64,000 nt of DNA from Enhygromyxa salina (GCF_000737335.2 NZ_JMCC02000021.1:62001-126000), one strand, 5' to 3'; counted from the first letter of the stretch, positions 24,948 to 34,133 are shown. The notes: generated by a model from the sequence alone, not told the origin. A program made the numbers and translations.

Positions 24948-27842
24948 ATGAACGCTCGTCCTTCAGCGAACTCGAAGCTGCGATGGTTGGGTGCGCTCGG
25001 GCTGCTCGTTGGGTTGGTGGTTGTCGGCCTCATGGTTCGATCTCGAGGCTCAGACGCGTTGGGCGGCGATGACCTGAGCGCGTCGCGGCCGTCAACGCTT
25101 GTGGGGCATTCGCGCTCGCGCGAGCGAGCCGAGGGGTCCGAGCGGCGCTATATGTCGGTCTCGGTTGTCGATGAGTTGGGGCAGCCGATCGCTGGGGCCG
25201 TGGTCTGTCTGCTGGGCACGGGGCGCGGGGTCCAGGCGCAGCGCTGTGAGACGACAGATGCGAGTGGCCATGTCGATGGGTTCGAGCTGGTCGGGGGGGA
25301 GCGCTGGCAGCTCGCCTGCTCGGCGGAGGGTCATCGTCCGTTGCTGATCCCCCGGCCCGGGGAGTTGTTGCCGAGCGGTGAGCGCGTGCAAGTGACGTTG
25401 CGGCGCGGTGGAACTCGGGTTGTTGGGGTCGTCGAGGACGCGACCGGCGGGACCATCGAAGGTGCGCTCGTACGTGTCGAGAACGGGAGCGGGGCGGCGA
25501 TGGCCGCGGCCGTGTCCCAAGCGGATGGCGAGTTCGAGGTGTGGGCGGACGAAGGCCACGCGGTCATCGAAGCTGGCGCCGACGGCTACGTGAGCAGCCG
25601 TGAGCAGCTGGTCGTGCCCAGCGGTCCGATCCGCATGGTGCTGCTCCCGGAGGCGGTGATCGCCGGGCGGGTGCTCGACGCACAGAGCATGACTCCGATC
25701 GCCGACGCGTTGGTTGTTGCGCGGCCGAGCGATCGTGACAATCGCGTTGGCGGTGACCTGGGCGTGTATCGAGCGCGAAGCGACGAGCAAGGCCGCTACG
25801 AGCTTCGCGGGCTGCCGGGTGGGGTGTTCGGGCTCAGCAGCCAGGGCCCGTGGGGCGAGGGCGCGAGCGAGGGCGCCGTGCTGGTCGAGTTCGGCAGTCG
25901 GACCGAGGATGTCGACATCCTGATCCATCGCGGGACGATGGTCCGCGTGCGGGTCGTCATCGCCGAGAGTCAGCGTGGTTGTCTCGGTGCCGAGGTCTCG
26001 CTCACGGACGAAGACGTCGGGCGTCGGCTGTCGAGCACCGCCGACCTCGACGGGCGCGTCGAGTTGTCGGTAGCGATCTCTGGCAGCTACCGGGTTGGCG
26101 TACGCTGTGAAGGACATCGGCTCGTGGGTGCGCCGCCGGTGCTCGAGCTGAGCGGCACGCCCAGCGAGAGTGAGCGGCTCGAGCTCACGGTCGAGCGCGG
26201 GCTCGTGCTTCGTGGTCTGGTTTCGGGCGAGAACCAGCCGATCCGCGAGGCCGTGGTCGCGCTGATCCCCGCGCAGGGTGGGCCGCCAGCCGCGATCGCC
26301 GTCGCCGACGCGGTGGGGGAGGTCGAGCTCTCGGGGCTCGACGGCGGCGAGTATGTGGTGACCGGTACGGCGCCGGGCTGGTTTCCGGCCGAGACGGAGG
26401 TCCGCGTGACGATCCCCCGCGACGACGCGTTCGAGCTCACGCTGGTCTCGGGTGGATCGCTGCGCGGGTCGGTCGTCGAGCCCGACGGCCGACCGGTGTC
26501 CTCGGCGCGGGTGCTCGCGCATCGACGCTCGAGCAACGGCCGCTGGCGCGGCGAGACGCTTGTCGACATGGACGGACACTACGAGTTCGCCGCGCTGCCG
26601 TCGGGCAGCTACCGGGTCGACGCGCTCGCCGAAGGGGGCCAGCCGCTGACGACCCCGAGCGGCGCGGCGGCGTCGGCGACCGTGAGCGTCGAGCGTGGCC
26701 AGGCGACCGAGCTGCAGTTCGTCGTCACCGCGCAAGTCGGGGTCATCACTGGGCTCGTCGTCGACGGCGACGGCCAGCCGATGAGCGCCGCGTTCGTGTG
26801 CGCCAACCCGGATGCGCTCCCGCCGGACGCCATCGTGTCCCGCGGTCGCTGTGCGCCGCGGATGACAGACGTCGACGGCAGCTTCGAGATCCGCGGGCTC
26901 TCGGCCGGCGCGTTCACCCTCACTGCACGGGTCCGCGGCGGCGGGGAGGCGGCGCTGTCCGGCGTCACGCCCGGGGAGCAGGTCGAGCTCGTCGTGGGTG
27001 ACTGCGGCTCGCTGCGGGGCAGCGCCCACTATCGCAGCGACGCTTCGGCCCCGGATCTCCTCATCGTCGAGCTCGTACGAACAGACGCGGCAGTGCGCCG
27101 CCGCGAGGTGTTCTTGCGGACTCGAGGCGAGTGGTCGATCGACGGGCTGCCGGTTGGTCGTTATCAGGTCCGCGTCAAGGCCAGCGTGGGCGCGGGCGCG
27201 GTCGAGGCTGAGGTCAAAGCCGGAGACAACCACGCTGGCGACGTCTCGCTCGACGATCTGACGCGGCTGAAAGGGCGCGTCGTTCGACTCGAGACCGGCG
27301 AGCCGCTCACCGACTTTCGCGTTGTCGCAACCGCGCTCGACGCTCAAATGCGCAGCCGCTACATCCACGATGACGCGCGCAACGTCAGCGACGCGAGCGG
27401 CCGCTTCCTGGTCTCGGATCCACCGACCGGGCGGGTCACGCTGCACGTGATTCCCAACAACCTGCACGCCCGACCGCCCGACCTGACCGAGGCACACTTG
27501 ACCGTGACCGTGAACCCGGGCGTGCCCCTCGACGTCGGCGATGTGTCCGTGCCCACGCGACGCCTGGCGCCCGAGCAGCCGGCGGCGTCGTTCGGATTTC
27601 GCCTGGTGCGATGGGATCATGTGGGCGACCAAGCCGACCAGGTCGCGCGCGTCATCAGCGTGGAGTCGGGCGGCGCGGCGGCGGCGGCGGGGCTCGAGGT
27701 CGGCGACGTGATCACGACGATCGATCGCTACGAGATCAGCGGGCGACGCTACATCCTCCAGTACCTGCTCGCGGCACCGGTTGGGACCACGATCGTGTTG
27801 GACACCGAGCGCGCGCCGGGGCTGGTGTTGACAGGACGCTGA
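24948..27842 (+). CDS. Carboxypeptidase-regulatory-like repeat protein with C-terminal PDZ domain
   Basis: 964-residue predicted membrane-anchored periplasmic protein. One hydrophobic helix lies at about residues 14-28 (WLGALGLLVGLVVVGLMV). It is followed by roughly nine beta-sandwich repeats of the carboxypeptidase regulatory-like type, each opening like GxVxD..GqPi.gA.V and later carrying G.Y.f..LP.G.Y. The last 90 residues are a PDZ domain (RVISVESGGAAAAAGLEVGDVITTIDRYEI). Such proteins usually bind peptides or glycans in the envelope; no protease domain is present. ATG 24948 is preferred; GTG 24942 is in frame. It is convergent with the pseudouridine synthase gene, 21 bp apart. Confidence 0.85.
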   Translation: MNARPSANSKLRWLGALGLLVGLVVVGLMVRSRGSDALGGDDLSASRPSTLVGHSRSRERAEGSERRYMSVSVVDELGQPIAGAVVCLLGTGRGVQAQRCETTDASGHVDGFELVGGERWQLACSAEGHRPLLIPRPGELLPSGERVQVTLRRGGTRVVGVVEDATGGTIEGALVRVENGSGAAMAAAVSQADGEFEVWADEGHAVIEAGADGYVSSREQLVVPSGPIRMVLLPEAVIAGRVLDAQSMTPIADALVVARPSDRDNRVGGDLGVYRARSDEQGRYELRGLPGGVFGLSSQGPWGEGASEGAVLVEFGSRTEDVDILIHRGTMVRVRVVIAESQRGCLGAEVSLTDEDVGRRLSSTADLDGRVELSVAISGSYRVGVRCEGHRLVGAPPVLELSGTPSESERLELTVERGLVLRGLVSGENQPIREAVVALIPAQGGPPAAIAVADAVGEVELSGLDGGEYVVTGTAPGWFPAETEVRVTIPRDDAFELTLVSGGSLRGSVVEPDGRPVSSARVLAHRRSSNGRWRGETLVDMDGHYEFAALPSGSYRVDALAEGGQPLTTPSGAAASATVSVERGQATELQFVVTAQVGVITGLVVDGDGQPMSAAFVCANPDALPPDAIVSRGRCAPRMTDVDGSFEIRGLSAGAFTLTARVRGGGEAALSGVTPGEQVELVVGDCGSLRGSAHYRSDASAPDLLIVELVRTDAAVRRREVFLRTRGEWSIDGLPVGRYQVRVKASVGAGAVEAEVKAGDNHAGDVSLDDLTRLKGRVVRLETGEPLTDFRVVATALDAQMRSRYIHDDARNVSDASGRFLVSDPPTGRVTLHVIPNNLHARPPDLTEAHLTVTVNPGVPLDVGDVSVPTRRLAPEQPAASFGFRLVRWDHVGDQADQVARVISVESGGAAAAAGLEVGDVITTIDRYEISGRRYILQYLLAAPVGTTIVLDTERAPGLVLTGR

Positions 27843-27863
27843 CATGGCCAGCGGGCTGCCCGG

Positions 27864-29279
27864 CTAGAACGGGCACGTCGAGTCGAAGGTCAGCGCTTCA
27901 CCCGTGATGGGGTGGCGAAACCCGACCGACGCGGCGTGCAGCATCAAGCGCCCGTCGCCACCAAAACCGTAGAGCAGGTCACCGATGATCGGCGCGTCGA
28001 GCCCGCTCGGGTGTGCGGCGTGGAGTCGCAGTTGATGGGTGCGCCCGGTCTTTGGAAACAGGGCCACGCGGGTCGTGTCCAGCGCGCGCTCGAGCACTCG
28101 CCAACGCGTGAGCGCGGGCTTGCCCCGGACGGGATCGTGGATCTGGCGGGGTCGATCAGCGAGGTCGCGCGACAGCGGCAGATCGATGACGCCACCGTCG
28201 CCAGCCACCGCGCCCCGGACCAGCGCCTCGTAGCGCTTGTCGACCTCCCGCGAGGAAAACTGACGCTGCATCGCGACGTAGGCCGGCTTGTGCTTGGCCG
28301 CGATCAGCAAGCCCGAGGTCGCGACGTCGAGGCGATGGACCAAGCGCGGCCAGCTGTCGTCTTCGAGACCCGCGCGCTGCTGCAGCCGATACTCGACGCT
28401 GTCTCGCCGCCGCGGGCCTCGACCGGGGACCGAGAGCAACCCCGACGGCTTCTCGACCACGAGGATCGCGTCGTCCTCGTGCACGACCCACGGCGCGTCG
28501 GCGCTGACGGCCTCGATCCCGACATCTGGCGCGGGCTCGCAGGCCAAGCCCTCGAGCATGAAGGGCAGGATCTTCGCGCAGCGGCCCCGACACGCCGGAT
28601 AGAACACGCCGTGTTGCCGACCCCCACCGGGCGGCGAGCCACCCCACCAAAACTCGGCCAAGGCCAGCGGGCGAGCACCGAGCGCGAAGGCACGGGCGAG
28701 CAGCTTGGGCGCCGCACAGTCGCCCGAGCCCCCGGGTGGCGGCAGCGGATCGAACAACGCACACAGCTTGCGCTGCTCGCCGCGCGCGTTTGCCAGCAGG
28801 TAGGTGTCGAGCAGCTCGGCGTGCAGGCTGCGCGACAGCTCCCGCTGGGTCTGCACGGTCTCTTGCAACAGCTCCTGCGCCGCAGGATCGGGCGACGCCG
28901 CGTGGCGCATGGTTCGGACCTCGATGTCGAGCGCGGTGATCCGTGCGCCGCCGTCGTCCCACAGACGCTCGTACCTCGGGACATCGAAGGCCGGCGGCAC
29001 GAAGCCCTCGACCTCATGCTGACCCCCCAGCATCCCGGCGAAGCCACGCAGGTACCCGACCCGGCCGTCAGCGTGACGCATGACGAGCACGCCGATCATC
29101 TTGCCGCCCAGCGGGCCCTCGAACATCTGGGGCTCGAGCCACGGCAGCAAGGCCAACGCGGCCTGGGTCTGCTCGGCTGCGAGCGCGGCGAGTGGGTGCG
29201 GTGGGCCCGGCCGAAACGGCGTGGGGAACAGCTCCGGCAAGCTCGCAGCCGGCGGTTGCGGGTCGAAGGGGACGAACAC
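27864..29279 (-). CDS. RluA-family pseudouridine synthase with N-terminal extension
   Basis: 471-residue RNA pseudouridine synthase. The catalytic domain is in the C-terminal half: VVEKPSGLLSVPG opens it, HRLDVATSGLL holds the catalytic Asp, and FPKTGRTHQLRLH and IIGDLLYG close it. The first 250 residues are an extension found in a subset of RluA-like proteins. It contains an AELLDTYLLANARGEQRKLC segment and a Cys-containing YPACRGRC region. It isomerises uridine to pseudouridine in rRNA or tRNA; the exact site cannot be predicted. The start is GTG 29279, with GATAGC 7 nt upstream. Confidence 0.92.
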   Translation of the reverse strand: MFVPFDPQPPAASLPELFPTPFRPGPPHPLAALAAEQTQAALALLPWLEPQMFEGPLGGKMIGVLVMRHADGRVGYLRGFAGMLGGQHEVEGFVPPAFDVPRYERLWDDGGARITALDIEVRTMRHAASPDPAAQELLQETVQTQRELSRSLHAELLDTYLLANARGEQRKLCALFDPLPPPGGSGDCAAPKLLARAFALGARPLALAEFWWGGSPPGGGRQHGVFYPACRGRCAKILPFMLEGLACEPAPDVGIEAVSADAPWVVHEDDAILVVEKPSGLLSVPGRGPRRRDSVEYRLQQRAGLEDDSWPRLVHRLDVATSGLLIAAKHKPAYVAMQRQFSSREVDKRYEALVRGAVAGDGGVIDLPLSRDLADRPRQIHDPVRGKPALTRWRVLERALDTTRVALFPKTGRTHQLRLHAAHPSGLDAPIIGDLLYGFGGDGRLMLHAASVGFRHPITGEALTFDSTCPF

Positions 29280-29286
29280 GAAGGCG

Positions 29287-29292
29287 GCTATC
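29287..29292 (-). promoter_or_regulatory. -10-like hexamer GATAGC, possible leaderless promoter
   Basis: GATAGC on the minus strand ends 7 nt before the GTG of the pseudouridine synthase gene. No Shine-Dalgarno fits in the 7-nt gap. Confidence 0.4.
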
Positions 29293-29382
29293 TACCCAGA
29301 CGCCGACGTGTTGTCACCTCGGTGAATCAGCTCGCGTGCTTGCGAGACGCTCCGTGAACAACCACGGTCGGCCCGACCACCG

Positions 29383-30258
29383 CTAGCCAGCTGGCTTGCC
29401 CGAGACGAACACGCCGATGTGGCCGTTGGGCTCGTCGCCGTAGAAGTCACAGACCTTTCGGCGAGCGTGGGTCACCCAGACCTCGTGCTCGGCGAAGGTC
29501 GCGTGTCCACCGCGAAACAGCGTCTCTTGCTCGCCGGCGAACTCGAAGGTCAAGCCCACTTCACGCTCCGCAGTGCTCTCGTAGCAGTCTGGCGTGCACG
29601 CGTCAGTGACCACCTCGACCGAGATCGCGTCGATCCCGAGGCTCTCGACGAGTGGCGCGTAGTAGAAGGCGTGGCGCCCCGCGAGCGCCAGGCTCTGGTC
29701 GAGGTGATCGAGGCGCCAGTCGACCTCCGGCCAGTCGGTATTGTCGGCGCTCACCGTCAGGTGCAAGGTCGCATCGACCTCGAAGTTCGGCGTCCACGGC
29801 TCGTTGAGCATGAGGTCAATCGTGACCATATCGAAGCTCGGGCAGTCGAGCTCGACCTGGGTCGCTGAAACGCTCAGTACCGTGCAGTCCTCGTCGAGAT
29901 CATAGTCGGTCTCCTTGGGCGAAGTCGTGATCTCTACACTCTGCGCCGGACCTGGGACTATGTCGCAGCCCATGTCTGGAGGCGGGTCCACGCACACCTT
30001 GCACCAGTCTTCATAGGGGTGGCCGTCGCCGTCACCACCGTCGCCATCGCCATCGCCATCGCCATCACCTCCATCGCCGTCGCCACCATCGCCATCGCCA
30101 TCGCCATCGCCATCGCCATCACCATCACCATCGCCGCCGTCACTGTCACTGTCACCGACACTGTCACCGGTCTCGTCGGCGGGGGAATTGCCGGTTTCAC
30201 ATGCGCCCAACGCGAGACACGCACTGAGCGCGAGAACGGATATGTTCTTTGAGGTCAC
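29383..30258 (-). CDS. Hypothetical lipoprotein with long Asp-Gly linker
   Basis: 291-residue predicted lipoprotein. GTG 30258 is the only start that fits the signal peptide (ISVLALSACLALGAC). After the lipobox come about 60 residues of repeated DGDG/GGDGD encoded by a GCCATC-type hexanucleotide tract (about 30022-30150). The globular part contains Cys pairs (CKVCVDPPPDMGC, DACTPDCYES) and beta-rich sequence without a recognised family. The linker probably tethers the domain away from the outer membrane. Function unknown. It is divergent from the next lipoprotein. Confidence 0.75.
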   Translation of the reverse strand: MTSKNISVLALSACLALGACETGNSPADETGDSVGDSDSDGGDGDGDGDGDGDGDGDGGDGDGGDGDGDGDGDGGDGDGHPYEDWCKVCVDPPPDMGCDIVPGPAQSVEITTSPKETDYDLDEDCTVLSVSATQVELDCPSFDMVTIDLMLNEPWTPNFEVDATLHLTVSADNTDWPEVDWRLDHLDQSLALAGRHAFYYAPLVESLGIDAISVEVVTDACTPDCYESTAEREVGLTFEFAGEQETLFRGGHATFAEHEVWVTHARRKVCDFYGDEPNGHIGVFVSGKPAG

Positions 30259-30480
30259 GCTCGGCAAGTGCCACGAGGTGATCGAACGATCACGCTCGCG
30301 CGCACTTCCCAACTCAACCGAAATATCGTGTCGGTGTTCGCACCAGAGCGCGGGTTTTGGCGTGGCATGGCGAAACCCTTGCTTCACACGTCCGTCGCCA
30401 GTGACTTCGAAGCGCTCTTGCGCCTGAGCACGCGAGCTCCGACCGTCGGGCGCGGCGTTCATCGCTCGACGCGTCCGGCG

Positions 30481-30486
30481 TATACT
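30481..30486 (+). promoter_or_regulatory. -10-like hexamer TATACT, possible leaderless promoter
   Basis: TATACT, a good match to the sigma-70 -10 consensus, ends 8 nt before the ATG at 30495. The -35 position (about 30458) reads TTCATC, a poor match. Confidence 0.45.
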
Positions 30487-30494
30487 CGGCGCCG

Positions 30495-31832
30495 ATGCTG
30501 GTCTCCCCGCCTCGAGCTTTGCTGCGCTGTCTGCTTCCCCTCGCCTGCGCGACGGCGGCGCTCGCCGGTTGCCAGGCGGACGCACCCAAGGCCGAGGGGG
30601 CGAGCTGTGAGTCGAGCGATCTGGGCTGCGATACGAGCGACGCGAGCTCCGGAGGTGAGTCCGCGGGCAGCGAATCCACCGGCACGGAATCAGACGAGGG
30701 CACGGAGACGGACGAGGGCACGGAGACAGACGAGGGCACGGATACCGGGCCCTCGAGTGACGCTCGGATCTGGGGGCGCTTCGAGTCGGGCGGGCCCGTG
30801 AGCGCGTGTGGCCAGATCAAGGACGACTGGAACGCGGCCGATGGGTCGCTGCTGCGGATGGCGTTCGACGTGTGCGGCGACGACATGGACGCGCTGGCGC
30901 AGACCATCGTCGCCAACCTCGATGCGATCGCGGCCCGCGATGGTCGGGCGCTGCTCGTCCTGCACCAGGGCATCAATTTGCCTGAGAGCTGGCTGGCGCA
31001 GTGCGAGACCTTCGCCCTCGACAGCGGTAGCTTCCAAGGCGATCTCTGCCTGCCCTGGGACGCCGACTACCAGCAGCAGCTTGGCCAGGCGCTCGGCGAT
31101 CATCTTGGGCCTGCGCTCGCCGATCACCCCGCGCTCGTAGGGGTCTACTTCACGATCACGACGATGACGAACGGGGCCGAGATGCACTTTCGTGTCGCGC
31201 GTGACAGCTTCCCACCCGAGCCCGAGGACGGAGCGTTGACGGCGTCCTATCTCGCGGTCATGGACATGTATGAGGACGCCTTCGACGTGCCGATCGTGTT
31301 CGAGGCTGGCCACTGCATCTTCGACCTGCCCGGGGCCGACCCTGCCGACGTCGACTGCGAGACACCGCTGACGCTCTATCGCCACGCCCGCGACAGCTAC
31401 GGGCCAGCGTCGGTCGGGATCGCGCTGTGGAATTGCGCGGAGCGCTTTTGGCACGGACCCACCGCCAGCGAGGACCACGTCCGGCCGCTGCTGGAAGAGG
31501 CGACGGCCGACGGGGTGAGCATGGGATGTCAGACGGTCGGGAACTTCACCAACCAGGCCTGTCGCTTCAGTGACCCGGCCGTGGGCGACTACGGCACGCT
31601 GATGGGGATCGGTCCGGCGTCGACGTGTGTGCCCACGGGAGGCAACGATGCCGAGGCGGCGTGCGTCGATACCCTTGGATGGTTTGCGGGGGCGTCTTCG
31701 CAGTCGGCGACGAGCGTGGTGCTGGAGGGGACGTGGGTGGAGTCGTGGTCTGCGGATACGCAGCCTGGTATGGGGATCAACGTTACGAGCCCGGCTTGTG
31801 AGGCGGCGGTCAATCACTTCGAGGGGCCCTAG
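30495..31832 (+). CDS. Hypothetical lipoprotein with TIM-barrel glycosidase-like features
   Basis: 445-residue predicted lipoprotein with lipobox ALAGC and a linker of repeated ETDEGT units. The globular part alternates strands and helices (LLRMAFDVCGDDMD, RALLVLHQGINLPESW, ALVGVYFTITTM, VPIVFEAGHCIFDLP, VGIALWNCAERFWHG), suggesting a TIM barrel like those of glycoside hydrolases. The acidic residues that would be catalytic cannot be assigned by eye. Conserved Cys residues probably form disulfides. It may act on extracellular polysaccharide (inference). The downstream flank is the second inverted-end element. Confidence 0.7.
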   Translation: MLVSPPRALLRCLLPLACATAALAGCQADAPKAEGASCESSDLGCDTSDASSGGESAGSESTGTESDEGTETDEGTETDEGTDTGPSSDARIWGRFESGGPVSACGQIKDDWNAADGSLLRMAFDVCGDDMDALAQTIVANLDAIAARDGRALLVLHQGINLPESWLAQCETFALDSGSFQGDLCLPWDADYQQQLGQALGDHLGPALADHPALVGVYFTITTMTNGAEMHFRVARDSFPPEPEDGALTASYLAVMDMYEDAFDVPIVFEAGHCIFDLPGADPADVDCETPLTLYRHARDSYGPASVGIALWNCAERFWHGPTASEDHVRPLLEEATADGVSMGCQTVGNFTNQACRFSDPAVGDYGTLMGIGPASTCVPTGGNDAEAACVDTLGWFAGASSQSATSVVLEGTWVESWSADTQPGMGINVTSPACEAAVNHFEGP

Positions 31833-31866
31833 AGAGGGGGAACCGCTGAGTCGCGTGCACTGGGGG

Positions 31867-31885
31867 GCCTCAGTTGAAGCGCGCG
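31867..31885 (+). repeat. 19-bp direct repeat, left copy
   Basis: GCCTCAGTTGAAGCGCGCG matches the sequence at 32390-32408 in 18 of 19 positions. The right copy encodes the last codons and stop of the zinc-ribbon/TPR gene, so the left copy is a displaced duplicate of that gene end, on the far side of element R2. Confidence 0.7.
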
Positions 31886-31991
31886 CCTTGGTATACGGGT
31901 GTGATGGCGGGGGATGTGATGGCGGGGGTGCGGAGGGTGGGTGTGATGGCGGGGGTGCGGAGGGTGGGTGTGACGGCGGGCAGCCCGGCGG

Positions 31992-32127
31992 GCTCCGAGG
32001 GTCCCTCGGAGCGAAACCACTCACCGCAGGCATGTGGTGTGTCGGTCTTCTGGTAGTACGAGTGACCTTCACCGCTTCGATTGGGGCTAATACGCCGTGA
32101 ATTTTCGCTCCGAGGGACCCTCGGAGC
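31992..32127. repeat. 136-bp element with perfect 25-bp terminal inverted repeats, copy R2
   Basis: Same length and ends as the copy at 24230-24365: left end 31992-32016, right end 32103-32127, exact reverse complements. The interior differs from R1 at only a few positions. Similarity continues into both flanks for tens of bases. Confidence 0.85.
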
Positions 32128-32389
32128 CCTGGTTGCCGGGCCGTCGTGTTGCAACCGGTGTCTCCGCTGCAGTCGGGAGATCCGTCGTGGCGCTGCATCG
32201 CTGTGAATGGGCGGGTGGTGTTGATGTAGCTATATTCTTTGGTGTTGCGAACGCTCGTCTTGAGCTTGGCTTCGCCGTTGTGGTCGACCGAGCGCGTGAG
32301 GCTGACTTGATGAGCTTCTGGCTGGAAGCCCAAAATGACAGTTGTGACGAAGCGGATAGCTGATCGCAGCCAGCTTGGCAGAACGGATC

Positions 32390-32408
32390 GCCTCAGTTGA
32401 AGCGGGCG
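32390..32408 (+). repeat. 19-bp direct repeat, right copy
   Basis: GCCTCAGTTGAAGCGGGCG, overlapping the 3' end of the zinc-ribbon/TPR gene. It pairs with 31867-31885 and brackets a 500-bp interval that contains element R2. Confidence 0.7.
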
Positions 32409-33481
32409 TTTCGGGCCCGGTCCACGCGTGCGAGCAAGCGTTGGGAGGCTTCCGAGTTAGGCCACAGCTCCAACACGCGCAGCAGCGCGGCGCGGGCTTG
32501 GTCGAGGCGACCGAGCTCGTGGAGGATCCTGCCCCGGGTGAACAGGCGATCGGGGTCGTCGGGGTTGCTGACCAAGCTGGCGTCGATCGCAGCTAGCGCG
32601 TCGGGCAGGCGGCCCAGCTCGATCAGTACTTCTGATCGATACGCCTGCATGTTCTCGAGGTCGGGAGCCTCGAGCCAGGCCAGCTCCATCGCTTGCTCGA
32701 GCACGCTCAAGGCCTCGGCGTGGCGGCCTTGTTTGTTGAGGTTGGCGAACAGGTTCCAGCGCGGGCCCAGGTGTTCGGGATCTGCGGCGATCGCCTGGCG
32801 ATGGTAGGTCTCGGCTTCAGCAGGGCGACCCAGCGCGCTCAGGCAGCCGCCGAGGTTGCTCGAGACCACGCAGCGACCCGCGTGGTCGGGGTGGTCGTTG
32901 AGGAAGGCCTGGTAGATCAGGATCGCGGCTTCGTGCTCGCCGCTCTCCGCGAGCGCGACACCTAGGTCGATGGCGACCTCGGGCCGATCCGCGGGGGGTC
33001 CCCCGAGCGCCATGACCTGGCGCAGCAGCGGCACGGCCTGCTCGGGCCGCTTTACGTCGACGAGCAGCTTGGCCTTGGTGTGGAGCGCCTCTGGGTCGTC
33101 GGGGTTGTGTTGCAGCTGGATGGCCACGGCGTTGAAGGCCAGGCGATACAGACCACGCGCACGCAGAGCCCGGATCTTGGCGGTGCGCGGGGGGAGCTCG
33201 CAGTGCTCGCGAACACGGGCGAGGACTTGCTGGTGATCGACGCTGCACTCGCCGCATGGCTGCGGCTCGGCGCTGGCGGGCGGTCGGGCCGCACCGCAGT
33301 TCAGGCAGCAGGCGTGCGCAGACGGCGGGGGGCCGATCATGCACAGCTCGACGGTGCGGCCGCAGCAGACGGGGCAGCGCCAGCGGACCCCAAACACGAA
33401 GTCGGGGCCAAACGCGACGGCGGCGTCAAACTGGGTAGGGGAGGCGGAACAGTGATGACAGGTGGGTGGTGACCAGGACAT
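32393..33481 (-). CDS. Zinc-ribbon and TPR repeat protein
   Basis: 362-residue cytosolic protein. The N-terminus has paired Cys motifs (CHHC, CPVCCG, CLNCG, CGEC) that look like two zinc ribbons in the first 80 residues. The rest is about seven TPR repeats (for example FNAVAIQLQHNPDDPEAL, VVSSNLGGCLSALGRPAEAE, PRWNLFANLNKQGRHAEAL), a protein-protein interaction scaffold. The partner is unknown. The ATG at 33481 is preceded by GATAGC 8 nt upstream. It runs in the same direction as the DUF99 gene 86 bp upstream. Confidence 0.82.
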   Translation of the reverse strand: MSWSPPTCHHCSASPTQFDAAVAFGPDFVFGVRWRCPVCCGRTVELCMIGPPPSAHACCLNCGAARPPASAEPQPCGECSVDHQQVLARVREHCELPPRTAKIRALRARGLYRLAFNAVAIQLQHNPDDPEALHTKAKLLVDVKRPEQAVPLLRQVMALGGPPADRPEVAIDLGVALAESGEHEAAILIYQAFLNDHPDHAGRCVVSSNLGGCLSALGRPAEAETYHRQAIAADPEHLGPRWNLFANLNKQGRHAEALSVLEQAMELAWLEAPDLENMQAYRSEVLIELGRLPDALAAIDASLVSNPDDPDRLFTRGRILHELGRLDQARAALLRVLELWPNSEASQRLLARVDRARNARFN

Positions 33482-33489
33482 GGCATGGG

Positions 33490-33495
33490 GCTATC
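33490..33495 (-). promoter_or_regulatory. -10-like hexamer GATAGC, possible leaderless promoter
   Basis: GATAGC on the minus strand ends 8 nt before the ATG at 33481. Its position suggests that the gene has its own promoter although the DUF99 gene lies just upstream in the same direction. Confidence 0.4.
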
Positions 33496-33566
33496 GGCCC
33501 GCCATCGATCGCTTTGCAGTAAATTGTTGGTGACCGACGCGGGCTCGCCGGGGCCGCACGCACAGG

Positions 33567-34133
33567 TCAGGCGCGACCGCGGCTGACACCCTCGGCGTAG
33601 CCCCCCGCGACCAGGTGGGCGATCCGCACCGGCTCGGGGAGCTTGCCGTGGACCGTGAGATCCTCGATCACCTGCGCCGCCTGCTCGAGCTCGAGGCCCG
33701 CGCGCTGCACGAAGAGCCCCGCGCAGGGCTGCATGGGCCCGGCCTTCTCGATCAGCGCCCACTTGCGCGCGCCGCCACGCACGTGCTCGAGCAGAGCCTC
33801 GCGGATCACCGCCAAGCGCGGACGCTTGCGCGCGAGCACCAACACCGGCATCGACAGGCGTTGGTGCAGCGCGTGGATGTCCGCGACGTTGAAGCCGGCG
33901 AAGGTGATGCCGCCCAGCAACAACACCTGGGCGTGGGCGGCGAAGGGCGAGCGTTCGATCAGCTCGGCGATCGCAGAGGTCGCGTTGGCCCCGTCCCGCC
34001 GCAGCTTTCCGGTCATGACCCCGTCCAGGCGGGTGCGCGTGAACACCACACCCACGATCGCCACGTCGCCGCGGTGGCGACGATCGAAGGGGGCATCGTC
34101 GATGCCGATCGAGTTGCTGAGGCGGCGGGTCAC
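33567..34133 (-). CDS. DUF99 family protein
   Basis: 188 residues with the DUF99 signature: SIGIDDAPFDR at the start, VGVVFTRTRLDGVM, RDGANATSAIAELI, LLGGITFAGFNVADI and MPVLVLARKRP. DUF99 is related to the endonuclease V fold and is common in archaea; its function is not established. GTG 34133 gives the normal family length. An in-frame GTG at 34199 would add 22 unlike residues. The upstream 230 bp to the P450 gene show nothing else. Confidence 0.85.
   Translation of the reverse strand: MTRRLSNSIGIDDAPFDRRHRGDVAIVGVVFTRTRLDGVMTGKLRRDGANATSAIAELIERSPFAAHAQVLLLGGITFAGFNVADIHALHQRLSMPVLVLARKRPRLAVIREALLEHVRGGARKWALIEKAGPMQPCAGLFVQRAGLELEQAAQVIEDLTVHGKLPEPVRIAHLVAGGYAEGVSRGRA

Larger units (their letters stand above)
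31833..32389. other. Repeat-rich intergenic region, about 560 bp
   Basis: No gene recognised. It contains copy R2 of the 136-bp element, its G-rich left entry (GGGGGTGCGGAGGGTG units, 31920-31975), a single copy of the right flank, and two 19-bp direct repeats at the outer margins. The interval 32215-32389 shows nothing recognisable. Confidence 0.6.

Noticed and set aside
30022..30150. GCCATC hexanucleotide tract as a possible CRISPR or satellite array
   Set aside because: It is coding: it encodes the Asp-Gly linker of the lipoprotein on the minus strand. No spacers are present.
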